The translations under genes were made by a program, and so were the position numbers. A model generated the notes under the pieces. The model was not told the DNA's origin. It saw nothing but the letters and a program-made list of their open reading frames with translations, and made no database searches. Below, one piece after another: positions 1-10,142 of a DNA stretch of 64,000 bases. Source of the stretch: Marchantia polymorpha subsp. ruderalis (Eukaryota; Streptophyta; Marchantiopsida; Marchantiales; Marchantiaceae); assembly GCA_037833965.1 (NCBI GenBank), contig AP031352.1:29328501-29392500 (forward strand). Reading direction: 5' to 3'. Numbering within the stretch: the stretch's first letter is position 1; each line of letters opens with the position of its first letter.

Positions 1-3000
1 AATGTATTAGTTGATGGGGGTAGTGGTTTGAACATCCTACCCGAACACACCATGAGAAGGTTAGGTTTGAATCTGACAGGCCCCTCACCTTTCATTATCA
101 ATATGGCCAATCAGACTTCAGCTGTACCAGTGGGGATGATTAAAGATTGCCGGCTGTCTACTGGTGGTGAGGAGTACATTGTCACATTTCATGTGATTAA
201 GATGCATTCGAACAGGGACACTTTCCCTATTCTATTGGGCAGACCTTGGTTGAGAATGGCTAATGCAATTGTGGATTGGGGAGGACTGAAGCCATCAATC
301 ACATATGGTCCTCAGGATAACAGAGTCAAGGTGTCAATAGGGTCATTAGGTGGAAGGGTGAGAGAGGATCTTGAGTTATCTTCAGGGAAGGAAGAAGAGA
401 AAAACGAGGCCAAGTGTGATGATACTTTAGTGGGAGTGGTTCATTTGAATGACAGAAAAAATAGATTAGATGTAGGATCAGGTAGCTTGGGTCCTAGTTT
501 TTACAGCAGAAGCGAGGATGGAGAGTTTGCTCAGTGGTTGAGAGATTATCCTGAGTCAGGTTGTGACGCCATGATGATTTCTCATCACAAAATTTTCGAG
601 AAGGAGGTGATCAGTTCACAGCGAGAAGAGTATCTGTTGCTAGAACCATGTGAGGTTCTTATGGAGGAAGAGTGGATACATGGAGGTCTCACTCCATGGT
701 TGGACGAGTTGGATATTACTGAGGTGTATTCGGTGCATGTTGATGGAACTCAAGAGGAGGAGACTACTGTGAAAAATGCGAAGTTGGAGGAACCCTTGCA
801 TTTCAAGACTACATCAACCGGAATTCTGGTGGGCCAAGACGTCAGGGACTATCCTCAAGTCCCTCCTGATTGGTATCAAAGCTCAGAGGAACACACTCAT
901 GTGGCGGAGGAAGACTGGAAATATGTGGAGGTGTCCATCAGAGGAGGAGAGCTGAAGCAAATGAAGATGGGTTCCAAGCTAGGAGAGGATGAGATACAGA
1001 AGTATGGTGAGTTGGTGGACGAATTCAGTGATACCTTTGCTTGGTCGTATGATGAGTTGAAGGGAGTACCTCGTGAAATGGTGGAGCATCGGATTTCGCT
1101 GGTTCCTGGAGCTAAGCCTATTAGACAGAAGGAGAGAAGGATGAACCCACAGTTACAGTTGTTAGTTCGAGCAGAATTGGAGAGATTACTCAAAGCTGGA
1201 TTCATTAAGCCTGTAGAGATCACGGATTGGGTTTCTCCTATGGTTTTGGTCAAGAAGAAGAATGGAAAACTTAGAGTGTGTGTGGATTATAGGAAGCTGA
1301 ATGCCTGTACTGAGAAGGATCACTTTCCTTTACCTTTTATCACTCTGCTTTTGGAGGAAGTTGGGGGTCATGCGAGGTACACGTTCATGGATGGATATGC
1401 TGGCTACAATCAGATTTCCATAGCTGTACAGGATGTTCATAAGACGGCCTTCACAACTCCGTGGGGAACTTTTGTATGGGTTGTTATGCCTTTCGGACTG
1501 TGCAATGCACCAGCCACATTCCAAAGGTTGGTGATGTATGTTTTCACGGATCTGTTATACAAGTCTATGACAGTTTTTGTGGACGATTTTAGCACTCAGT
1601 CAAGTGCTGGTGAGCATCTGCAGTGTGTTAGACAAGCTCTCATTAGATGTAGAAGAATGCAGCTAGCACTGAATCCTGAGAAGACTTTCCTAGGTGTTCA
1701 GAGAGGAGTTCTTTTGGGTTATGTCGTGAGTGAGAAGGGAAGAGAACCGGATCCTGATAAGATTGCAGTCATTGAAGGATTGGCAACTCCCACGAATGCT
1801 AAGGGTGTAGCCAAGTTATTGGGACATGTAGGGTGGTATAGAGAGTTGATTCCTGACTTTGCCAAGATTGTAGTGCCTATTACTCAATTGTTGAGGAAGG
1901 AGAATAGGTTCGAGTGGACAGATGCCTGTCAGGAAGCCTTTGAAGAGTTGAAGTCCAGGTTGAGTACTTATCCGGTGTTGAGGCCTCCTGACTGGAGCAT
2001 GCCTTTTCACGTTTTCTGTGATGCAAGTAGTGTAGCAGTGGGTAGTGCGCTGTGTCAGTCCACGGGGGAGAAGGGAAAGGACCTGCCAATCGCTTATGCC
2101 AGTAGGCAGTTGAATCCAGCAGAGAGGAACTATTCTACTACCGAGAGGGAGTGCTTGGCCATGGTTTTTTCAGTCAAGAAGTTTAGACATTATCTAATCT
2201 GCAATCCAGTGGTTTTCTTTGTTGATCATATGGCAATCAAATATCTGGTGAACAAGGCGGAGCTTAGTGGAAGATTGGCCAGGTGGGTTTTATTGCTGGA
2301 GGAATTTGACTACACTGTAGAGTATAAACCTGGTCGCATGCACTTGCAGGCCGACCATCTATCTAGGTTGTCGGAGGATGTAGGGACCAGTCCATTAGAT
2401 GACAGGTTGATAGATGATAGTCTTTTTGTAGTCACAGCTCAGCCAGAATGGTACGCTGGAATAGTAGAGTTTTTGACAACTCAGCAGTTGTCAGGTGATT
2501 GGACTAAGGAGGAAAGGAGGAAGGTGAGAGTCAACAGTAGACATTTTGCAGTGATTGGCCACAGATTATTTAGAAGGGGAGCTGATGGTGTTCTGAGAAG
2601 ATGTGTGTCAGAAGTGGAGGTTCCCGCAATTTTAGAGGCTTGCCACGACAGTGCTTGTGGGGGACATTTCTCTGGCCAACTTACAGGTCAGAAAATACTT
2701 AGAGCGGGATACTTCTGGCCTAGGTTGTTTAGGGACTCTCATGAATATGTGAAGCGCTGTGATGCCTGTCAGAGGTATGCTAGGAATGACCTTCGAATGG
2801 AGATGCCTCTACACGTTTCATTGCCACTTGTACCTTTTGAAAAATGGGGAATTGATTATATCGGTGAGATTCATCCTCATTCGTCAAAAGGCATGGCTTA
2901 CATCATAGTTGCGACAGAATACTTGACAAAGTGGGCGGAAGCGAAGGCAGTGAAAACAAATACGGCTGCTCATGCTGCCACATTCATGTACGAAAACATC

Positions 3001-3195
3001 ATTTCAAGGTTTGGATGTCCCAAGATTCTGGTTAGCGATAGGGGCAGGCACTTCTTGAATGAGATGTTTCAAGAATTAACAGATAGGTTTGAGATAGATC
3101 ACAGAAAAACTACTCCATATCATCCACAAACCAATGGTCAGACAGAGCGAAGACAGAACTTGAATGAAGTTCAATTGTTCAATGAAGTTCAATAG
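1..3195 (+). mobile_element. Ty3/gypsy pol fragment (Tat/Athila-like), truncated at both ends
   Basis: A long open frame encodes most of a Ty3/gypsy polyprotein. The window opens inside the protease: the D-G-G-S active-site motif is in the first 30 bases, and LLGRPWL follows at about residues 69-75. Reverse transcriptase follows, with the catalytic FVDD at about 517-520, then RNase H. The integrase has an H-H-C-C zinc finger (about 2640-2780) and a core with WGIDY and SDRG motifs. There is no chromodomain, and the RT resembles non-chromovirus plant lineages. The similarity stops late in the integrase core, near a short direct repeat at about 3155-3195. No LTR of this element is visible. It is a fossil fragment with an unusually well kept frame. 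Its RT is distinct from those of families A and C. Confidence 0.9.
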
Positions 3196-3730
3196 GTGTT
3201 CATCACATGTGAGATTTACTTTTGATTAAACCATCTCTTTAGGGCATCAAAAAGATGTGTAACCTAAGAATATTCCTCAACTTGCTTCTGTGAGCCGAAA
3301 CTCCCCACCCTTCAGCGTTTGTAGTCCAGGTGGGGGTTCGAGCTCCCATAATCTAACTTCTCTAATCTCAACCATGTGGTCAAAGTGTATTCAAGACAAT
3401 GAGATCATAAACACTTGCTCTTTCACAAACAAATTATCCAGGACTCTGAAAATAATAACTTGCTGTCTGCTATTTCCACAAGAGCAGCAGACAAGCTCTT
3501 TGTTACATAAAGATCTAACCCAACTCTGGGTGACTTCCTCAATACCACAGCCGCTGTGGTCTATCCTAGCTCCGAGTCCCACTCCCAATTCCTACTCAGA
3601 TTTCAGTGTCGATTTCTCAGCTTCCACCTTCATACCCCAACAGATTGCTCTCTCCGATTCAACTCTCCCTTTTCAGTTTCAAATTCAGATCCCGACTGTC
3701 AGATTTTAGTCTCAGATTTCACTTCACTCT
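3196..3730. other. Unassigned sequence without a recognisable gene
   Basis: This stretch between the pol fragment and the old LTR holds no convincing coding region. It is pyrimidine-rich towards the right, grading into the tandem repeat at 3731-3874. A 12-base match to a Pol III B box (GGTTCGAGCTCC, 3335-3346) is present but has no tRNA fold around it. The 139-codon open frame across 3290-3709 is of low complexity (Ser/Pro/Phe) and is probably a chance frame. Confidence 0.5.
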
Positions 3731-3874
3731 CAGCTCCCATTCTCAGATCTTCCACTCTGATTTCAGCTCCCACTCACAAATTTTACACTTCGATCTCAGC
3801 TCCCACTCACAGAATTTTACACTTCGATCTCAGATCCCACTCATAGATTTTACACTTCAATTTCAGATCCCACT
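3731..3874. repeat. 33-bp tandem repeat, about 4.4 degenerate units
   Basis: Units begin CAG(C/A)TCCCA(C/T)T and continue with a CACAAATTTTACACTTCGAT-like core. Unit starts fall at about 3731, 3764 and then every 33-34 bases. The array ends where the family A LTR begins at 3875, so the LTR landed in or at the edge of it. More degenerate relatives extend leftwards to about 3580. Confidence 0.7.
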
Positions 3875-4816
3875 TGTGGTACCCCACTTTTGGTATTTTT
3901 GCGAAATTTAAAACCTTTTTGGAAATTGTACTACGGCAGCAGTGTAAATAACCATCGGTGCATCAAAATAGAGTGAAACTGGATGATCTCGGAGAATCTT
4001 GAAGAATCTCGTAGAATCCAGGAGTTGGGCGCAACGTCTGGGACAGACGCCGCCCTAAATGACGGGCTCTGAAGGAGTACCCCTTCGTCGCAAGGCGCGT
4101 AATCCGCCTTCGGCGCTACGCCTTTGGCGCTAGAGAAATCCTTCAGAATCTGATCAATTCCCAAACGCCTTGACTGGGTTAGGGTTTTCTTGGAAAGAGC
4201 TCGACGCGCTGATTCTAACGAGCCCAAGAACGCCTGGAACAGATGAGGACTCAGGGAATTGTGATGGTCAAAAGATACGAAGATCTTCGCCTACGCATAG
4301 GCAAGGGAAGTTCGCCTACTCATAGGCGAAATAGGGTTTGACGTCGGCGGGGTGCCCGCCGAGAATGCCGCCTACGCATAGGCGGGGAGTATTTGCACAT
4401 ACGCATAGGCGAACGGGAATCGCCTACTGTGAGCAAAAAACTGTGCTCACATGTCTTTTCAACCTTGTGAGAGTTAAAGTTTTAGATTTAAGCTCTTGCA
4501 AAATTATGCTCGGAGTTTTCTGGAAGTTTTGGTAAGATTAGGAGTTGGTGTAATAGCTAGTAGGCAAAGGTCCGGAACGGGGCTTTCAGGGCAGGGTCTC
4601 CGGCGAAGAGCCTTCGGTGAAGTTCCTTCGGGGAAAGGCCTTCGGCGAAACAGTGAAACCCTCATAACGTTTTCAATGTGTAACGCCTTGACTCAGTTAG
4701 TGTCTCCTTGGAAAGAGCTCGCAACGCTCGTTCCAACGAGACCAAGAACTCTTCAAACGGATGAGGAATCACTGAGTTGTGAGTGTCGGAAGTTACTGAT
4801 GGGAAGGGTTGAGGCA

Positions 4817-4960
4817 AGTCCGGCTACGAACGTCTTCAGCTCCGGCCGTCTCCGGCTGCGAATGTCTCCGGCTGCGAACGTCTCCGGCTGCGAATGTCTC
4901 CGGCTGCGAACGTCTTCGGCTCCGGACGTCTCCGGCTGCGAACATCTCCGGCTTCGGACG
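4817..4960. repeat. 16-bp minisatellite in the old LTR
   Basis: Near-perfect tandem units of GTCTCCGGCTGCGAA(T/C), 16 bp each, run for about nine units. The T/C difference at the unit end alternates, which suggests expansion as 32-bp dimers. The array is absent from the younger family A LTRs. Confidence 0.8.
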
Positions 4961-5210
4961 ACTTCGCGACAACTGCGAGCAGGCCTTCGGCGAACTCGGG
5001 GTCGGCGAACTCTGAGCCGGTGAACATCGTGCAAGGGCCATCGGCGAAACAGTAAACTCGGCATATCTTTTTTATTTGTTAACGGTTTGATTTGATTAGG
5101 GTCTCGTTGGAAAGAACTCGCGACGCTCGTTCCAACGAGACCAAGAACTCTACAAACGGATAAGGCGTCACTGAGTTATGAGCGTCGAAAGCGGCGGATA
5201 GGGTAGGACA

Positions 5211-5284
5211 ACATCCAACCGGAAGACATCGAACCGGAAGACATCAAACCGGAAGACATCGAGCCGGCGAACATCGTGCCGGCG
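5211..5284. repeat. 15-bp minisatellite in the old LTR
   Basis: Tandem units of the type GAACCGGAAGACATC, about five copies, the last two degenerate. It lies between the third and fourth hairpin modules of the old LTR fragment and is absent from the younger LTRs. Confidence 0.7.
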
Positions 5285-5457
5285 CCTTCGGCGATAACAG
5301 GTAACAGGCCTTCGGCGGTGTGCCTTCGGCGAAGGGTAAAACAGGCATAACTTTTTCAATTCATAACGGTTTGACCCAGTTAGGGTCTCGTTGGAAAGAG
5401 CTCGACCTGGTCGTTCCAACGAGCCCACGAACTTGTGAAACGGAGCATATATAACGT

Positions 5458-5803
5458 CAGTATAAACTTAATCAGAAATTCTACAAGTACTCCGAGAAGG
5501 TGAGGGATGGGAAACTGGAAGAGCTCACCAAGGAGCAGGTGAAGGTCACAGAAGCACTAATTTCTGAGCAGGCCCAGAATCGGATTTTGTCAGAGGAGCT
5601 CGTGCGACAGACGCGGTTGTTGGAACAGTGTCAGCTCGCACGGCAGGCGGATGAGGAGGTAATCCGCAGGCTACAGTCAGAGTGTGGCGAATTGAGAGCA
5701 TTTTGGCGAAGAGCAGCGAGGCTGCAGCCGTGCCTTCGCAGGCAGCACACGTCGACGACGTGCAGCCCCACTCGGGGCAGTCGCCGACGCAATCAATGGC
5801 GAC
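5458..5803 (+). mobile_element. Rearranged pieces of a family A LTR
   Basis: Two pieces of the U3 gene lie in inverted order relative to intact LTRs but on the same strand. 5458-5700 matches the coiled-coil coding part (compare 36456-36690). 5701-5803 matches a part that lies upstream of it in intact copies (compare 30654-30756). The second piece ends exactly where the next LTR begins at 5804, at the same position and almost the same flank as the nested LTR at 30757. The pieces are fossil fragments produced by recombination. Confidence 0.8.
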
Positions 5804-8800
5804 TGTGGTACCCCACTTTTGGCAATTTTGAGGAAATTAAAACATTTTTGGAAAACTGTACCCTGGCAACATTGTAAATAGCCTTCGGTACATCAAAACG
5901 GAGTGAATCCGGAAGATCGCGGGGATTCTCGAGGGATCTTGTAGAATCTGGGATTTGGGGTGCAGCAGTAAGGACAGGCACCACCCTCCCTGCGAGCTCT
6001 GCAGTTAGGACCCCTACGACGCAAGTCGCAAAACCCGCCTTCGGAGGTTGCGTCCGCGGCGGTAGGGAAATCCTTCATAATTAGGTCAACCCTCGGGCGC
6101 CTTGACCAAGTTAGGGTCTCGTTGGAAAGAGCTCGACGCGCTGATTCCAACGAGTCCAAGAACGCTTGGAACGGATGAGGACTTAGGGAGTTATCACTAT
6201 TGGAAGATACGGAGACGATCGCCTTCGGCGGAAGGAGTTCGCCACCGGCGCGAATTCCGCCTACGCGGAAGGGGGAGTCAAGTTTTGTCCTATGCGCGGA
6301 CGAAGGCGTTTGCCTGTGCACAGGCGAAGTAGGGTTTGGGGAGGCGCGAAGTCCGCCTACGCATAGGCGTTCGCCTGTGCACAGGCGCTTCGGCGTCGGC
6401 GGAAAATCCGCCTTGGGCCCTAGAAATGCGCCTTGTGAGGTAGAAAGTGTACGGCGCCTTCCGCGCCAGCGCAGCGCCGCGTACGGCGGAAGAGCCGCTG
6501 GAGTAATCAAATCTGTACGGACCATGCGGACGGGTCGGGTGGGTGCGCTCTTGGACGGACGGAGTTGCGGCGGCGGAAGCGCCGACGAAGAGACAAGAAA
6601 CGGACGGACTGGACGGAGACGGCTGACCACGGTCAACGCCTTCCGCGCCAGCGCGACGCCGCGCACGGAATTCGCCTGCGCACAGGCGAGCGCCTGTGCA
6701 CAGGAGGATGAAGTTCCGCGCCGGCGGAGAATCCGCCGAGGAGTCTGCCTGCGCACAGGCAGGAGTTGAACAGGGGTTGAACAGGAGTTGAACAGGGGCG
6801 TAGCGCCTTCGGCGCTACGCCCCCATGTCCGCGGGGTAATACGCTCGCGGAGTTCAAATCCGCCAATTCGAGCGTGAGAGTTTAATCGGCGACGGCGGAG
6901 CGTGAAGCCGCGCGTGAGAGCGGAGACCGTTCCAGCGTAGAGCCGGCGCGGCCATCAAGTGAGACGTTCTCCACGAGCAAGAGCCGACCATGACCTTCGA
7001 CCGGGCGGCGGAGAACGTCCCATTCTTGAATTCGCGATTCCAATCTCTTGTGTGCGCTGCGCGCATCCATATGCTGGCTGCTAAACATTCTTGACGTCGC
7101 CGCACAGGAGATTTCTTGTTGATTGAGGGAGAAGTGAATGCGCGTGATTTGGAATTGAGGGCGATTAGAGTTTGCTGAGAGAGAAAGGAGCTCGGGCGGT
7201 GCGGAAGTAGAATGAGCGGGCGAGCGAACCCCAGGAACGCAATGACGAGACCGGGCAGATTGCGGATGGTGCCACTTCGCCTACCACAGAACGGGCTGCG
7301 CGCTTTCGAGGAGCGCTTAATAGCAAGAAAGCTCGATTTCTTGCTATGGGGATGGAACTACATCTGTGCGAATATGGTGCGCGAGTGGCTAGAGCCGCAG
7401 GTACCACCCTCGCGCGGATTGCGTCCGCATGTTGATCGGTGGACAGTCCAAGATTGGGCGCAGGCGTTGGGAAGATGTGCTAGCATGCCAGGGCATCTCC
7501 TTTTCGACAGTGAGAGCATCAAGGTGACCAAGCAGGAAGAGGCGCAATTTGTGGAGCTGTTCAAGACCGGGAGGTCTACCAAGAATGGGTACAGGACCCG
7601 TGATTACAAGGATCGATTTCGCCGGACTTTGTCCGCGGCGCTGATGCAATTACTGCAGCCACACCGCGCCTGCTACATCACATTGTGGCAGGTCTCTTTT
7701 GTAGAGTGCGTCATCGAAGGAACTCCAATTCACTGGGCGAGCATCCTGCACAGGGTGATGCGACAGCACGCTTTTGAGGAGAAGGGGGGAACTCTAAACC
7801 ATCTTTCTCCTTTCCTCATCAATTTTTATCGACAGCGGAATTGTTTGACAGCGGCGGAGCTTGAGCATTTTCCGCCATTGTCCGTCGACCATCCCGGGAA
7901 GTATGTGCGGGAGAATGAGGTCGACACTGATGCAGAGGAGTCACCGACTTCTACCCCATCAAGGCGGAGGGACGAAGGGAGAAACACTCCTGCAGCACGA
8001 GTGCCGCGGAAGCGGCGATGGAGAGAAGAGTCCGAAGAGGAGCAGCATCAAGAACCCTCTGCTCCCATTCGACCGCGGCCGCTGTACGAGTCATACAGCC
8101 GGCCGAAGCAGAAGGCACGCAGACTGGTGTTACCAGCCGACAGTGCGGACACGGCGACGATTGCGACGGAGAAAGGAAGTGCGTCGCCAGAGAAGCATGA
8201 GGAAGCGCGGACGACCGCAGGAGCAACGGGCCACGCTGCAACCTCGACGGGAGAGAGGCCGCCTACGGGCCAAGGGCCTCCGGAGTTACCACGTGCGTCG
8301 CGGACAGATGTTCCGTTTGCGCACAGACGAGACTCCGGGGACGGACGAGCCTCCGCGGACAGGCGATCACAAGTGGACGTGGATCTACGCTTACGCGTGG
8401 GAAGGAGTAGTCCGCCTGTGCACAGGCGCTCACCTGTGCACAGGTCGCCTGTGCACAGGACACCTCCACACGTGCCGCCTGTGCACAGGCAAGAATCACC
8501 CCCATTCCAACGTAGGAAGGGGAAGGAGCCGGCGGAAGAACCGCCTACGAGACACCGGCCCTCGGGGCCAGACCCTCCGGCGCACCACGCGCCGCAATTT
8601 GCGCCTTCGGCGCCAGGGCCTTCGAGCCGAGGAGATACGAGCAGGGAGCGTGCGGAGGCCGCACCATCGGCGGGTAGTCCGCCGATAGATGCGCCTTCGG
8701 CGGTAGGACCTATAGGCCAAGGGACATCGGGCGAGCGGCCCCCGGCCATGTCGCCTTTGGCGATGGATGTCCGCGGCGCTACGCCTGCGGCGGACAAGGC

Positions 8801-10043
8801 GCCGGCATTTGCGCCTGCGCACAGGCCGAGCACAGCCCCCACGGACCGATCAAGGGAGCAGCAACAGACGGAGGAGCGGAGTGACTGTCCGCGGGATGAA
8901 ATTTCGATGCGCGATGCGCAATCAAACCCCGTGCAGCCACCCTCCGCTCGATCGCCTTCGGCGGCGGGCGTCGGCGGCAGAGAGGACACGGTAGACGACC
9001 AACAAGCGAGCGGCGGGGATGCCGCACGGGCACATTCGCCTACCGCCTTAGACATTTTGGCGAAGAGCAGCGAGGCTGCAGCCGTGCCTTCGCAGGCAGC
9101 ACACGTCGACGACGTGCAGCCCCACTCGGGGCAGTCGCCGACGCAATCAATGGCGACCGAAATTCTCCACTCGGATGATGACGACGGAGGCTCCACGGAA
9201 GAAATGTCAGGAGCAGAAGACACCGAGGAGGAGGAGGAGGAAATTGTTGGAGCGCCGGCGGCGGCGCTCTCTGAGCAGGTGATTCCGTTGCTGAGGTACT
9301 TGGATCGTAAGGTCGATAAATACGCCGACCCACTTCAGCCTGGATCTTACATCGAGTTAGTGCGCAGGCGGACTCGCACTAAAGTCCACACCAGCAAGCT
9401 GTTAGCTAGAGTGGACCAGGAGTTGGGGGATAGACTGTTGTTGTGTTACTGGAATGTTTCTTAGTGAGTCCTTCAGTGCGGACCTGTGTTCTCTGCGCGT
9501 TTTGTGAGTTGAGAGTGTTGTTCACCGCGTATGAGTGACTTCGATCCGAAGTAGGCAGTCCAAACCGGGTTTCCTACACTAGCAGCAAGCTAGTGGAAGT
9601 GTTGTAAAAGCCGCAGTTGGAAGTCACTACCCGCAGCTTCGCCGAGTGTGCTCGCGAGAGACTTTCCCCCTGAAATCTTGAAGTAGAGGTCCTAACGGAT
9701 CTCTGGGTTGTGTTTCTGTAGTTTCAGGTGTGTGTGTGTGTGTGTGTGTTACGCTGCACTGTGCGACCTCCGAGTGTGCTCCGAGTGGACACTTGCAGTA
9801 TTTCTGGGAGTGACAGTTGCCTGAGAATTCAAACTCCTCAATAGTCTGTTAAAACGTGACACTTTGTACCCTGTGTGTTCCTCTGTTCCTGTGGGTTCGA
9901 CCTTTCTACCACTATATTGCAGTTTTAGCCTTTAGTGGGTTATTACATAAGAAGCCGACAACTTCTTTTTGGCGCCGCTGCCGGGGACAGTTGCGTCAAC
10001 ACCGGGGTTTTTACGAGCAGCCATGCTCGGTGAATGTCGACTG
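5804..10043 (+). mobile_element. Family A copy A-1: 5' LTR (5804-9947) plus start of the internal region
   Basis: The LTR starts TGTGGTACCCC and ends GTTATTACA at 9947. It is followed by the tRNA-Asp-type primer site and the first bases of gag, after which the element is lost. The LTR is about 1.2 kb shorter than the 5.4-kb family length. A 750-codon open frame at 7212-9464 covers the conserved domain and the acidic stretch of the U3 protein with a shortened C-terminus. The left flank GCGAC lies within another family A LTR. This copy is broken and is a remnant of a 5' end only. Confidence 0.85.
9970..9987 (+). other. Primer-binding site of A-1 (tRNA-Asp type)
   Basis: TGGCGCCGCTGCCGGGGA lies 22 bases beyond the LTR end. 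It is complementary to the 3' end of plant tRNA-Asp with one mismatch, as is typical of plant Tat/Athila elements. The same site occurs at 21627-21644. Confidence 0.8.
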
Positions 10044-10142
10044 AAGTCACTCCTACGCGGTGAACAACACTCTCAACTCACAAAACGCGCAGAGAACACA
10101 GGTCCGCACTGAAGGACTCACTGTGAAACATTCCAGTAACAC
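10044..10142 (-). repeat. 99-bp inverted copy of the family A U5 region
   Basis: The sequence is the reverse complement of 21099-21197 (LTR U5), with about one difference. It joins directly to the first bases of gag on the left and abuts the LTR start at 10143. It is the only family A sequence in the window on the minus strand. Its CACAGTGAGT variant differs from the adjacent A-1 LTR, so it was not simply copied from that neighbour. Confidence 0.85.

Larger units (their letters stand above)
3875..5457 (+). mobile_element. Old, diverged family A LTR fragment
   Basis: It begins with the family A LTR start TGTGGTACCCCAC and follows the first 400 bases of the younger copies with many substitutions. 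The right part is expanded. A module of about 100-140 bp, containing an inverted repeat CTCGTTGGAA...TTCCAACGAG, recurs near 4180, 4640-4790, 5035-5190 and 5322-5450, with two minisatellites between copies. The short palindromes here are of the form CGCCTACGCATAGGCG. It stops at about 5457, where sequence from the coding part of another LTR begins. From its divergence this is among the oldest family A sequences in the window. It has no open copy of the U3 gene. Confidence 0.75.

Noticed and set aside
3335-3346. Match to a Pol III B box, suggesting a tRNA gene or tRNA-derived SINE
   Set aside because: No A box at a fitting distance, no cloverleaf stems, and no poly-A or poly-T end nearby.
3290-3709. 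A 139-codon forward frame left of the old LTR
   Set aside because: Low-complexity Ser/Pro/Phe composition over pyrimidine-rich repeats, with no domain.
4753-5064. Arg/Ser-rich minus-strand frames across the 16-bp minisatellite
   Set aside because: A 16-bp unit read in any frame gives repetitive open frames; nothing suggests a gene.
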